A program made the translations under genes and the position numbers. The notes beneath the pieces are model-generated. The model was not told where the DNA came from and did not search any database. It was given only the letters and a program-made list of their open reading frames with translations. Shown piece by piece: positions 31,683 to 39,057 of a stretch of 39,057 nt of DNA. Each line of letters begins with the position of its first letter. The first letter of the stretch is position 1. The stretch is from an uncultured Collinsella sp. (GTDB lineage: Bacteria; Actinomycetota; Coriobacteriia; Coriobacteriales; Coriobacteriaceae): positions 1-39,057 of the forward strand of contig CATYJU010000017.1 of assembly GCA_958407995.1 (NCBI GenBank), written 5' to 3'.

Positions 31683-32406
31683 AGGCGATGGCTTGGCGCT
31701 GAAGCTCGATGAGCTCGGCGATACCCTTGTCGCCCAGGTCGAGCAGGGCGTTGAGGCGTTTGCGGTCAAAGGGCGCCTGCTCGCCGGTGCCCTGGAGCTC
31801 GATCATCTCGCCGGTGTCGGTGGCGACGAGGTTCATGTCGACCTCGGCATGGCTGTCCTCGGAATAATCGAGGTCAAGCAGCGTATTGCCGTCGACAACG
31901 CCCATGGAGATGGCAGCCACCTGGCCGATAAGCGGGATGCGCTCGATCTTGCCCGCCTCGACCCACATGGCGAGGGCGTCGTGCAGCGCCACCCAGGCGC
32001 CGGTGATGCTCGCTGTACGCGTGCCGCCATCGGCCTGAATCACATCGCAGTCGACGGTGACGGTGTACTCGCCGAGCGCCTTCATGTTGACGACGGTACG
32101 CAGGCTGCGGCCAATGAGGCGCTCGATCTCCATGGAGCGACCCTTGCGGTTGGCGTGCTCGCGCTTGCAGCGCTTGCCGGTCGACGCCGGCAGCATGGCG
32201 TATTCCGCGGTCACCCAGCCGGCCTTAGCTCCCTTTCGCCAGCCCGGCACGCCCTCCTCGATAGTGGCGGCGCACAGCACGCGCGTGTCGCCGAACTCGG
32301 CCAAACACGAGCCGTGGGCGTGCTTCATGACACCACGGGTGAGCTTAACGGGGCGCAACTCGTTGGCGGCGCGACCGTTGGCGCGGTTGACCTGCATGTA
32401 CTCCAT
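31681..32406 (-). CDS. rph: ribonuclease PH
   Basis: A 241-residue phosphorolytic 3'-5' exoribonuclease that trims tRNA 3' ends. RANGRAANELRPVKLTRG, SCLAEFGDTRVLCAATIEEGVPGW, IGRSLRTVVN, TVDCDVIQADGGTRTASITGA and AISMGVVDG are the classic family blocks. AAAGGAA lies 7 bases before the ATG. Next to rdgB, with which it is often paired in actinobacteria and firmicutes. Confidence 0.96.
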   Translation of the reverse strand: MEYMQVNRANGRAANELRPVKLTRGVMKHAHGSCLAEFGDTRVLCAATIEEGVPGWRKGAKAGWVTAEYAMLPASTGKRCKREHANRKGRSMEIERLIGRSLRTVVNMKALGEYTVTVDCDVIQADGGTRTASITGAWVALHDALAMWVEAGKIERIPLIGQVAAISMGVVDGNTLLDLDYSEDSHAEVDMNLVATDTGEMIELQGTGEQAPFDRKRLNALLDLGDKGIAELIELQRQAIA

Positions 32407-32460
32407 AGAAATTTCCTTTCGGCAAAAGATGTGGCGAAGGCTTTGGCGGCTGCCTTACAT

Positions 32461-33345
32461 CTATTTCAGCTCATCGATATCGATATGTTCGATGCTCTTG
32501 AGCGGCTGTCCAAAGATAAAGCTGCCCGCCACCGCAAACTCGGCAATGTTATCGGCCGTCGTGGCAAAACGATGCTGCGGCTCGGCGGCGTCGCCCGCCA
32601 GCTGCTCGCGGCGCGTGAGGATATCGGTCAGCTCGCGCGTGGTCTCCTCGGCGGAACTCACGACGCGCACCCCAGGCCCCAGCGCATGCCGGATAGGTCC
32701 CACCAACAGCGGAAAATGCGTACAGCCGAGCACCACGGTATCGATACCGTGGTCGCGCAGCGGCTCAACCGTGGCACCCACCAGCGCACGCACGGCAGGC
32801 GTATCGAAGATGTCCTCGTTCTCAAGCCACTGTTCCTGCAGATGTGCACCCGAGGCGAGCTCGTGTTCGACAACCTCGACAAAGCTCGAGGCAGGACAGC
32901 CGTATACATCGACGCCGGCATCCAGATCCTGAATGGCGCGCGTGTAGGCGCCCGAGCGAATAGTGAGGTTGGTGGCGAGCACGCCCACGCGACGCGTACG
33001 CGTGCAGTTGATTGCTGCACGGGCACCCGGCGCGATCACACCGATCACGGGAACGTCGAGCACCTGCTGGGCCAGACGCAAGGCCGCAGCGGTCGCCGTG
33101 TTGCAGGCGATGACCATAATCTTGACGTCGTGCTTCGAAAGCCAACGACCCGCCTGCAACGCAAACGAGCGCACCTCATCCTCGGTGCGCGTGCCGTAGG
33201 GGCAGCGTTTGGTGTCGCCAAAGTAGTAGACGGACTCGTGCGGCAGCGCCGTCGCGATGGCGCGCGCAACCGTCAGACCGCCCAAACCAGAATCGAACAC
33301 GCCAATCGGGCGCGTGTCGCCTGCCGGATTCTCGATATCGGACAT
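32461..33345 (-). CDS. murI: glutamate racemase
   Basis: A 294-residue racemase that supplies D-glutamate for peptidoglycan. IGVFDSGLGGLTVARAI, YFGDTKRCPYGTR, IACNTATAAA (first catalytic Cys) and LGCTHFPLLVGPI (second catalytic Cys) are all intact. It runs from ATG with GTGAGG upstream and lies 54 bases upstream of rph. Together with murE in the same strand block it supports a wall-precursor neighbourhood. Confidence 0.96.
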   Translation of the reverse strand: MSDIENPAGDTRPIGVFDSGLGGLTVARAIATALPHESVYYFGDTKRCPYGTRTEDEVRSFALQAGRWLSKHDVKIMVIACNTATAAALRLAQQVLDVPVIGVIAPGARAAINCTRTRRVGVLATNLTIRSGAYTRAIQDLDAGVDVYGCPASSFVEVVEHELASGAHLQEQWLENEDIFDTPAVRALVGATVEPLRDHGIDTVVLGCTHFPLLVGPIRHALGPGVRVVSSAEETTRELTDILTRREQLAGDAAEPQHRFATTADNIAEFAVAGSFIFGQPLKSIEHIDIDELK

Positions 33346-33396
33346 TACCTCACCAGTCTCTCTCGAAAAGACATGTCCAAGTGCGGCGGCGGCGCG

Positions 33397-34308
33397 CTAC
33401 GAACGCGCCGCGACCAGCAGCTCTGCCGTCGCCGCCCAACCGTCGACAATTTTGCCACGCGTAACGAAAGCGTTCTCGCAAGCAGCCAGGAACTCGGGCG
33501 CGCCGGCGCTCGTCAGGCCATTCTCGACCAGGCAGAACGTGCCCACGTGATCGGCCATGTAGAAGTCGGACTCGGAGTCGCCGAGCGCGAGCGTCTCCTC
33601 GCGCTCGATCCCCAGGTGCTCGCAGAAGCGCGCAATGGCGACGCCTTTGTTGAGGCCCGCGGGGTTGATGTTGAATGCGCGACCGTCCTCGACGCGATCG
33701 AGCTCGAGCGTCGTCGGCTTGGACAGATGCGTCAGGTGACCGTTACAGGCCCACACCAGGCCGCAGCCGGCCTCGTCCAGGATGGCCTGGACCTCATTGT
33801 CGGGCACATCGCCGCGCATGCCGACGGTGACCTCGCGGTACTTGTAGCCGGTCGACATGTCGTTGTGATACTCGATCTTGTGCGGCCAGCGGGCAAGGAT
33901 CTTCTCGCACACGCCGGTCTGCTCGATCACCTGGTGCGGAGTAAGGCCGCAGACGGGGTCGTAAGGCATGTCGCCGGTCAGATACTCCCAATCGTTGGCC
34001 TTGAGGTCGTACATAACCAGGCCGCCCATCTCACCAATGTAGGAGTTGAGGCCGAGCACGCGCGCGTCCTCGTGGATCATGGTACGGTTGCGGCCCGAGG
34101 TGGGAACCACCTGAATGCCAGCACGAGCGAGCGCCACGACGGCCTCGACGAGTTTGGTCGAGGGGTTGCCGTCGTTGTCGCGCAGCACGCACGAGCCGGG
34201 TGCAAGCATCGTGGCATCCAGGTCGGTAAAGACGTATTTGACCTTGGCCAAGCGCTCGCGCATCTCGCCCGAAAGCTCAGCGACGGTCGGCAGGGTATTG
34301 TGGGACAT
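33397..34308 (-). CDS. HAD-family (Cof-type) phosphatase
   Basis: A 303-residue hydrolase from the ATG at 34306-34308 (GGAG upstream). HAD motifs: I as VFTDLDATM (nucleophile Asp; the following Gly/Thr are Ala/Thr here), II as VVPTSGRN, III with Lys in LNKGVAI, and IV as LALGDSESDFYMA. A cap domain of type C2 lies between (about 110-220). The substrate is unknown; relatives act on sugar phosphates, phosphoglycolate or mannosyl-3-phosphoglycerate. It sits between murE and murI without obvious functional link. Confidence 0.8.
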   Translation of the reverse strand: MSHNTLPTVAELSGEMRERLAKVKYVFTDLDATMLAPGSCVLRDNDGNPSTKLVEAVVALARAGIQVVPTSGRNRTMIHEDARVLGLNSYIGEMGGLVMYDLKANDWEYLTGDMPYDPVCGLTPHQVIEQTGVCEKILARWPHKIEYHNDMSTGYKYREVTVGMRGDVPDNEVQAILDEAGCGLVWACNGHLTHLSKPTTLELDRVEDGRAFNINPAGLNKGVAIARFCEHLGIEREETLALGDSESDFYMADHVGTFCLVENGLTSAGAPEFLAACENAFVTRGKIVDGWAATAELLVAARS

Positions 34309-34415
34309 GGTTACTCCGTTTACGTAGAAGGGTTTGGACTTGGACGGCATGTTTTGATTGAGGGAACACGCTTATGGCGACAGCGCACTCAGGGCGCCGC
34401 CGCCATCATGGTTCA

Positions 34416-35978
34416 TTAGTCAAACTGGGTAACATCGATCAGGCGATTGGCCAGCGAAAGGTCGCTCTCGATGGGCACGAACTCGTCGCCCACGTGCATG
34501 AGCTCCTCGTCACCCTTTGCCAGCAGCAAGACAATGGTGGGAGCATCGGGGTTGACGTACTCCTCGCGCGCCGCCTTGAACGCCGCATGCACAGCGGCTT
34601 CGCGGTCGAGGATGATCTTGTTCGGCGTATCGTCGGGAACATGCTCGGCAAGCTCGCGACAGACCTTCATCGGGTCCTCGTGAGCTGGATCCTCGTTCGT
34701 AAAGATCATCAGGTCGGAATACGGTGCGGCCTCGCGTGGCAATTGCTCGCGGCGCTCCTGCGCCTTGCCGCCGGCGGCGCCAAACAGCGCAATGACGGGG
34801 CTAGCGGGAAACGCGCGCTTGACCGACGAGAAAAGCGAACGGAACGAAAGCTGGTTGTGCGCATAGTCAACGACGCAGATCACGCGGCCGTCCTTCGACT
34901 CCACGACCTCCATGCGGCCCGGCACACGCAGTTTGGAGAGGCCCTTCTTGATAGCCTCGATACCGATGCCGATCTCGCGCGCAGCGGCGATAGCGACCAG
35001 CGCGTTTTCCACGTTAAAGTCGCCCGCGATACCCAGCAGGACCTTCTCCCCCGCCTCGGGCTCGTCGGCGCTCATGCCGTGCAAGTTGAACTCGATGTTA
35101 AAGCCGAGCATGCGGACATCGCTCGCCCACAGGCTTGCCTCGGGATGCTCGACGCCAACGGTCACCAAGCGCTCGGCCGTCGACGCTGCCTCCAGCACAC
35201 GGTCAACCTCTTCGGTGCCCAGATTCACCACGGCGGTCTTTGCCTGGTCAAAGATCCTGAGTTTGCTCTCAAAATAATCCTCAAACGTGGGGTGTTCGAT
35301 CGGCGAGATGTGGTCACGCCCGATGTTGAGGAAGCACGCCACGTCAAACGGCAGATTCTCGACGCGTTGGTACTTGAGCGCCTGGCTCGAGACCTCCATG
35401 ACCATGGACTGGCGACCGGACTCACGGCAGTTGGCGATATGGCGCCAGACCTCGGGGGCCTCTGGCGTGGTATTGGTGCTCTCGTAGCACTCGATACCAT
35501 CGTCGGTACTCACCGAGCCGATCATGCCGCAGGACTCGCCCGCCGCTTTGATAATCGACTGGAGCATAAAAGCGGCCGTGGTCTTTCCCTTGGTACCGGT
35601 GATGCCCACGATCTTGACGTCGTGGTCGGGACGGTCGTAGACCTCCGGCGGCAACAGGGCCATGGCCGTGCGAACGCTATCAACAACCAGCATCGCAGCA
35701 CCGCTCTCCTGCGCCAGCGGCTCCAGAGACTCGACCAGCGACTCTTCGCACACAAATGCGACGGCGCCCGCATCGAGCGCCATGCCCAAAAACGCGGGCT
35801 TAAAGGCAGCGCCTTTGCAAAAGAACACGTCACCTGCCGAGACCGCGCGCGAATCAAACGAGCAGCCGGTCACGGCACGCTCGTCAACCTGCTCTGATGC
35901 GCGCAGCTCGCCGCACACATCGAGAAGCTTGGCAAGCGTATCGACCGTGGTCACGGTCGCGGAATCCGAATGGTGCAT
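34416..35978 (-). CDS. murE: UDP-MurNAc-tripeptide synthetase (MurE)
   Basis: A 520-residue Mur ligase that adds the third amino acid to UDP-MurNAc-L-Ala-D-Glu. N-terminal UDP-binding domain with FDSRAVSAGDVFFC, ATP loop GITGTKGKTTAA, then TTPEAPE, MEVSSQAL and NIGRDHISP; C-terminal domain with VVDYAHN. At the substrate-selecting site the sequence is TNEDPAHEDP (about residue 425) where meso-DAP enzymes have DNPR. So lysine or ornithine, not meso-DAP, is the likely substrate. AAAGGTGAAAG precedes the ATG. Confidence 0.93.
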   Translation of the reverse strand: MHHSDSATVTTVDTLAKLLDVCGELRASEQVDERAVTGCSFDSRAVSAGDVFFCKGAAFKPAFLGMALDAGAVAFVCEESLVESLEPLAQESGAAMLVVDSVRTAMALLPPEVYDRPDHDVKIVGITGTKGKTTAAFMLQSIIKAAGESCGMIGSVSTDDGIECYESTNTTPEAPEVWRHIANCRESGRQSMVMEVSSQALKYQRVENLPFDVACFLNIGRDHISPIEHPTFEDYFESKLRIFDQAKTAVVNLGTEEVDRVLEAASTAERLVTVGVEHPEASLWASDVRMLGFNIEFNLHGMSADEPEAGEKVLLGIAGDFNVENALVAIAAAREIGIGIEAIKKGLSKLRVPGRMEVVESKDGRVICVVDYAHNQLSFRSLFSSVKRAFPASPVIALFGAAGGKAQERREQLPREAAPYSDLMIFTNEDPAHEDPMKVCRELAEHVPDDTPNKIILDREAAVHAAFKAAREEYVNPDAPTIVLLLAKGDEELMHVGDEFVPIESDLSLANRLIDVTQFD

Positions 35979-36039
35979 CTTTCACCTTTCTCAGCCATTT
36001 GGCAGGGACAGTTTTTATAGTAACTGAAACGCACCCACG

Positions 36040-36065
36040 CAAAAACGGCTCCCGGAGGAGCCGTT
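36040..36065 (-). terminator. terminator of asnB
   Basis: Perfect AACGGCTCC/GGAGCCGTT stem with a 4-nt loop and a TTTTTG tail on minus, 26 bases past the asnB stop. Confidence 0.88.
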
Positions 36066-36090
36066 ACGCGCAGGCGTTCGTAAGCCGAGG

Positions 36091-37971
36091 CTAGGCAGCC
36101 TGAACAGCGGGCTGGTCCTCGTCGATAAAGAAGCGCTTGTACCACACCAGGAACACGAGCGGCGTATAGATCTTGCGCTGGAAATCGCCCTTGCCCGCAA
36201 AGTGCAGATCGAGCAGGTGCATGAGCTCGTCGGTATCGAAGAACTCGCTTGCCCACGGCGCGGTGAAGTACTCCTTGACATAGTCGTACCACTTTTGCTC
36301 GCGCAGCCAGTAGACAATCGGCACCGGGAAGCCCACCTTGGGACGGGTGGCCCACTCATCGGGCAGCGACTTGTTGGCAGCGTGGCGGAGTACCTGTTTG
36401 TTGCCGTTCTCGTTGATGCGGTAGCGGTCGGGAATGTGCTCGGCGAACTCCATGACTTTGCGGTCCAGGAAGGGCACGCGCAGCTCCAGCGAGTGCGCCA
36501 TGCACATCTTGTCGGCCTTGAGCAGAATGTCGCCCGGGAGCCACATGTTCATGTCCAGGTACTGCTTCTTGACCAGCTCGGGCTGACCCTTCACGCGCGC
36601 ATAGATGGGAGCGGCAAGCTCGAAGGCGCCATCGCCGGTGTTGTACTCGGGCTTGAGCACGCCGTCGACCTCGCGCTCCGGCCATACCAGAGCCTGTCCC
36701 AGGAACGACTTCTCGGGGATCTCGGCACCCTTGACCAGGAAGTTATGTCCCTTGAAGTACGGCATATGCAACGCCAGGTTACCGAGCGCGCGACGGATGG
36801 GCAGCGGCACCATCTTTTTGTACTTGCGGACTGGGACCGTGTCCTCGTAGTAGGCGTAGCCGCCAAAGAGCTCGTCGGCGCCTTCGCCCGAAAGCACGAC
36901 GGTGACGTCCTTGCGGGCCATCTCGGCCAAGAACCACAGCGGCACGGAAGACAGGTTGGACTGCGGCTCGTCCATGTGATACTGAATGTCCTCGAGCGCA
37001 CCGAAGAACTCGTCGGCGGTAATCATCTTGCGGACATTCTCGACGCCGAGCTTGTCAGAAAGTTCCTTGGCGTAGTTGGTCTCGTTGAAGTTCTTGTAGT
37101 CAAAACCCACCGAGAAGGTCTTGTCGGGCATGAGGCAAGCGGCGATGTAGCTGGAGTCGACGCCGCCGGAGAGGAACGACGCGACCTTGACGTCGGCGAT
37201 GCGATGGGCCTCGACGCTCTCGTGCACGACCTCGTCCAGCTCGTCGACGTACTCCTCGAACGGCTTCTCGACGGCAGAGTAATCGCAATCCCAATAGCGC
37301 TCGATGTTCATCTTGCCGGTCGGGATGTCTACGGTAAAGTAATGCGCCGGCGGCAGCTTGTAGACACCCTCGAAGAAGGTCTCCTCAGTCGCCGAATACT
37401 GCAGCGTCATGTACGGACGCAGGGCCTTTTTGTTGACCGCCTTGTGGAAGTGCGGGTAGTCCAGGAAGCTCTTGATCTCGGAACCAAAGAGCACGCCCGG
37501 AGCGCCGTCGCCCGCATCGGCCATGGGATAGTAGTAGAGCGGCTTGATGCCAAAGATATCGCGGGCGCCAAAAAGCTTGTTCTTCTTCTTGTCCCAGATG
37601 ACGAAGGCGTACATACCGCGCAGGCGATCAAGTACTGCCTCGCCCCACTCCTCATAGCCGTGCAGGAGGCTCTCGGTGTCGGCGCCACAGTGGAACTTAT
37701 AGCCCTTGGCCTCGAGCTCGGAACGGAGTTCTTGGAAGTTGTAGATCTCGCCGTTGAAGACGATAACGACGCTGCCGTCCTCATTGGCCATGGGCTGAGC
37801 GCCGGCCTCGGTCAGGTCGAGGATCGACAAGCGGCGGAAGCCCAGGGCAACGCGGCCGTCGATAAACTGACCGCCCATGTCGGGACCGCGATGGACGATG
37901 CGGTCCATCATCTTGGTGAGCACCTCGGATTGGTTATCCGTCCCACCGACAAAACCGACAAAACCGCACAT
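36091..37971 (-). CDS. asnB: asparagine synthase (glutamine-hydrolysing)
   Basis: A 626-residue two-domain enzyme making asparagine from aspartate, ATP and glutamine. The N-terminal class II glutaminase begins MCGFVGFVGG with nucleophile C2, and has VHRGPD, RRLSILDL and FNGEIYNF. The C-terminal synthetase has the PP-loop SGGVDSSY near residue 267 and GEGADELFGGY. AGAGGGG precedes the ATG. A TATACT -10 box lies about 50 bases upstream (38022-38027). Its own terminator makes it monocistronic. Confidence 0.96.
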   Translation of the reverse strand: MCGFVGFVGGTDNQSEVLTKMMDRIVHRGPDMGGQFIDGRVALGFRRLSILDLTEAGAQPMANEDGSVVIVFNGEIYNFQELRSELEAKGYKFHCGADTESLLHGYEEWGEAVLDRLRGMYAFVIWDKKKNKLFGARDIFGIKPLYYYPMADAGDGAPGVLFGSEIKSFLDYPHFHKAVNKKALRPYMTLQYSATEETFFEGVYKLPPAHYFTVDIPTGKMNIERYWDCDYSAVEKPFEEYVDELDEVVHESVEAHRIADVKVASFLSGGVDSSYIAACLMPDKTFSVGFDYKNFNETNYAKELSDKLGVENVRKMITADEFFGALEDIQYHMDEPQSNLSSVPLWFLAEMARKDVTVVLSGEGADELFGGYAYYEDTVPVRKYKKMVPLPIRRALGNLALHMPYFKGHNFLVKGAEIPEKSFLGQALVWPEREVDGVLKPEYNTGDGAFELAAPIYARVKGQPELVKKQYLDMNMWLPGDILLKADKMCMAHSLELRVPFLDRKVMEFAEHIPDRYRINENGNKQVLRHAANKSLPDEWATRPKVGFPVPIVYWLREQKWYDYVKEYFTAPWASEFFDTDELMHLLDLHFAGKGDFQRKIYTPLVFLVWYKRFFIDEDQPAVQAA

Positions 37972-38142
37972 ATACTATCCCCTCTGCTGTTGCTGGGCAT
38001 CAAATCGAATCAGTAGCTTTTGAGTATACCCGAGGGCGTAAAGAGGGGCGGAATGTTCAGGCAATCTCAACTGAATCAGCTCCGCTGTGACACGCGCCGG
38101 TTACCTTTAATGGATATGAGATGAATGAGGCGATTGTTTTGC

Positions 38143-38148
38143 TATACT
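38143..38148 (+). promoter_or_regulatory. -10 box of tRNA-Val
   Basis: TATACT ends 10 bases before the tRNA 5' end. I cannot find a good -35 element at the usual spacing. Confidence 0.5.
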
Positions 38149-38158
38149 CTCTCCGCAC

Positions 38159-38234
38159 GGGCGATTGGCGCAACGGTTAGCGCAGGTGCTTTACACGCAC
38201 AAGGCTGGGGGTTCGAATCCCTCATCGCCCACCA
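38159..38234 (+). tRNA. tRNA-Val (UAC)
   Basis: Acceptor stem GGGCGAT/ATCGCCC, D arm, anticodon loop TTTACAC (anticodon TAC), T arm GGGTTCGAATCCC, encoded CCA. A terminator-like stem (38245-38266, AGGCTCCC/GGGGGCCT with T-rich tail) follows. Confidence 0.95.
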
Positions 38235-38671
38235 CTGATTTGATAGGCTCCCAGCTATGGGGGCCTTTCATTTTTGGGCCCATCGCAGAGGGATTCGAAC
38301 CCGAAAGGGTGCGGAGCTGAGGAAACGCGGAGCGTTTTCCAGCGCAGCACGCGAGGGCCGTAGGCCCGAAGCGAGAGCGGGCGGCGTCAGCCGCACGCGA
38401 CATCCCTCATCGCCCACCACCGATTTGGAAACGGTCCTCGAAAGGGGACCGTTTTTTGTTTGGGCCCATTTCATGGGATTCGAACCCGCAAGGGTGCGGA
38501 GCTGAGGAAACGCGGAGCGTTTTCCAGCGCAGCACGCGAGGGCCGTAGGCCCGAAGCGAGAGCGGGCGGCGTCAACCGCACGCGACATCCCTCATCGCCC
38601 ACCACTGATTTGATAGGCTCCCAGCTATGGGGGCCTTTCTTTTTTGGGCCCATCGCAGAGGGATTCGAACC
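38217..38671 (+). repeat. tandem 185-bp repeats carrying tRNA-Val 3' ends
   Basis: The 18 bases from 38217 to the end of the tRNA recur exactly at 38402 and 38587, both 185 bases apart. Each unit then has a terminator-like hairpin: 38245-38266, 38430-38453 (a different sequence, AACGGTCC/GGACCGTT), and 38615-38636. A GGGATTCGAACCCG segment (an inverted T-arm sequence) follows. In the two full units comes an almost identical 110-base structured stretch with GGGCC-GTA-GGCCC and GCGGC/GCCGC stems. The third unit diverges after about 38671. Confidence 0.9.
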
Positions 38672-38716
38672 CGCCAGCACGTCCGTCACAAAGGCCGTGG
38701 CCAAAAAATGGCAAAA

Positions 38717-38896
38717 ATGAGTACTGTTACTAATTTTGTAGCAGCGATTTTTGGGTTTCGCTGGGTAAATCTAGCCCTGAATCAGCGATTTGAAGCCCTT
38801 GCTAGCTGTTTCCCCATTAACATAACTGAACATGTGTGGTCTAACTAATCCTAGATAGTCGGTTTCATATGAGATTCAGCTGGTAACAGTACTCAT
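38717..38896. mobile_element. MITE-like element with 14-bp terminal inverted repeats
   Basis: ATGAGTACTGTTAC (38717-38730) and its exact complement (38883-38896) bound 180 bases of AT-rich DNA without a reading frame of use. No target-site duplication is clear. A non-autonomous transposon relic is the simplest reading. Confidence 0.45.
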
Positions 38897-38913
38897 ATTT
38901 GATGTTTTTTGAC

Positions 38914-38967
38914 CAGCAGGTCTCCCCGCCTTAGCAAATCTAAGGCAAAACGGGCTCCAGACCGCTG
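38914..38967. other. nested hairpin, possible structured RNA
   Basis: Helices CAGC/GCTG, GGTCT/AGACC, CCCG/CGGG and CCTTAG/CTAAGG are stacked in order, with a CAAAT loop and asymmetric internal loops. No T-run on either side, so it does not look like a terminator. Confidence 0.5.
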
Positions 38968-39057
38968 AATCATGCCACATAGGGCACGTCCGCAGTCCGG
39001 AACGGTGGCGCGCGTAGACGTGGTGTAAGAGCGTCCTGAGGTCCGTCGCTGCAAGTC

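Larger units (their letters stand above)
38672..39057. other. non-coding right end
   Basis: AT-richer DNA with no convincing gene. It holds a 180-bp element bounded by 14-bp inverted repeats and a nested hairpin (38914-38967). I see nothing recognisable in the last 90 bases, which may belong to a gene outside the window. Confidence 0.5.

Noticed and set aside
31591..34419. 942-residue plus-strand frame
   Set aside because: Antisense of rph, murI and the HAD phosphatase, all of which carry full family motifs.
38217..38671. CRISPR array
   Set aside because: Only two full units of 185 bp with tRNA sequence in them; no short repeats with unique spacers.
38191..38704. minus-strand frames ending in GDEGFEPP-like sequences
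   Set aside because: Typical false proteins from reading across tRNA genes and their repeats; no ribosome binding site.

Overview
The window looks like the chromosome of a high-GC Gram-positive gut bacterium of the class Coriobacteriia, most likely Collinsella or a close relative. I judge this from the protein style (an alanine/glutamate-rich DisA-IspD-IspF-CysS-RlmB-YacP block, a Veg-IspE pair, a MurE without the meso-DAP motif) and from the accessory genes, not from a database match. No rRNA, CRISPR array, integrase or complete insertion sequence is visible.

Positions 1-3200 are accessory DNA of lower GC. A radical SAM maturase fragment that has lost its iron-sulfur-binding N-terminus is followed by a 60-residue cysteine-free peptide with a strong ribosome binding site, a likely RiPP precursor/maturase pair. 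A hypothetical protein and a DUF1648 membrane protein follow. Positions 3260-10370 form a genomic-island-like block: DUF4313-like, DUF2958-like, DUF4268, GIY-YIG-like and DnaQ-BRCT proteins, a 60-codon remnant of a restriction-type helicase, a DnaC-like protein whose Walker A and B motifs have both decayed, a small HTH protein and a divergent zinc-finger-like protein. The block abuts the 3' end of a tRNA-Thr gene, a classic integration position. Just past the tRNA is a single-gene HTH-HipA-like kinase whose start codon follows a perfect 28-bp inverted repeat.

Positions 12126-37971 are core chromosome, almost all on the minus strand. In transcription order the first group is asnB, murE, a HAD phosphatase, murI, rph, rdgB, dtd, then veg-ispE, tRNA-Pro, tatA, greA and lysS (with a fused C-terminal tRNA-binding domain). 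Then come a ThrE-like exporter, a DUF2798 membrane protein, clpC and pepD. Last is the disA-ispD-ispF-cysS-rlmB-yacP cluster, which keeps the order known from Bacillus subtilis. Three MEP isoprenoid genes (ispD, ispF, ispE), peptidoglycan precursor genes (murI, murE) and translation quality-control genes (dtd, lysS, cysS, rlmB) dominate. The plus-strand exception is mntP, a manganese exporter, with a possible manganese riboswitch in its leader.

The last kilobase holds a tRNA-Val followed by two tandem 185-bp units plus a partial third. Each begins with a copy of the tRNA 3' end and carries its own terminator. Beyond them are a 180-bp element with perfect 14-bp terminal inverted repeats and a nested hairpin.

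The strongest candidates for something undescribed are: the radical SAM/peptide pair at the left end; the HTH-HipA gene with its 28-bp palindrome; the pseudo-ATPase DnaC-like protein with a 25-bp inverted repeat in its 5' region; the about 100-nt nested hairpin between cysS and rlmB; and the tRNA-Val tandem array.
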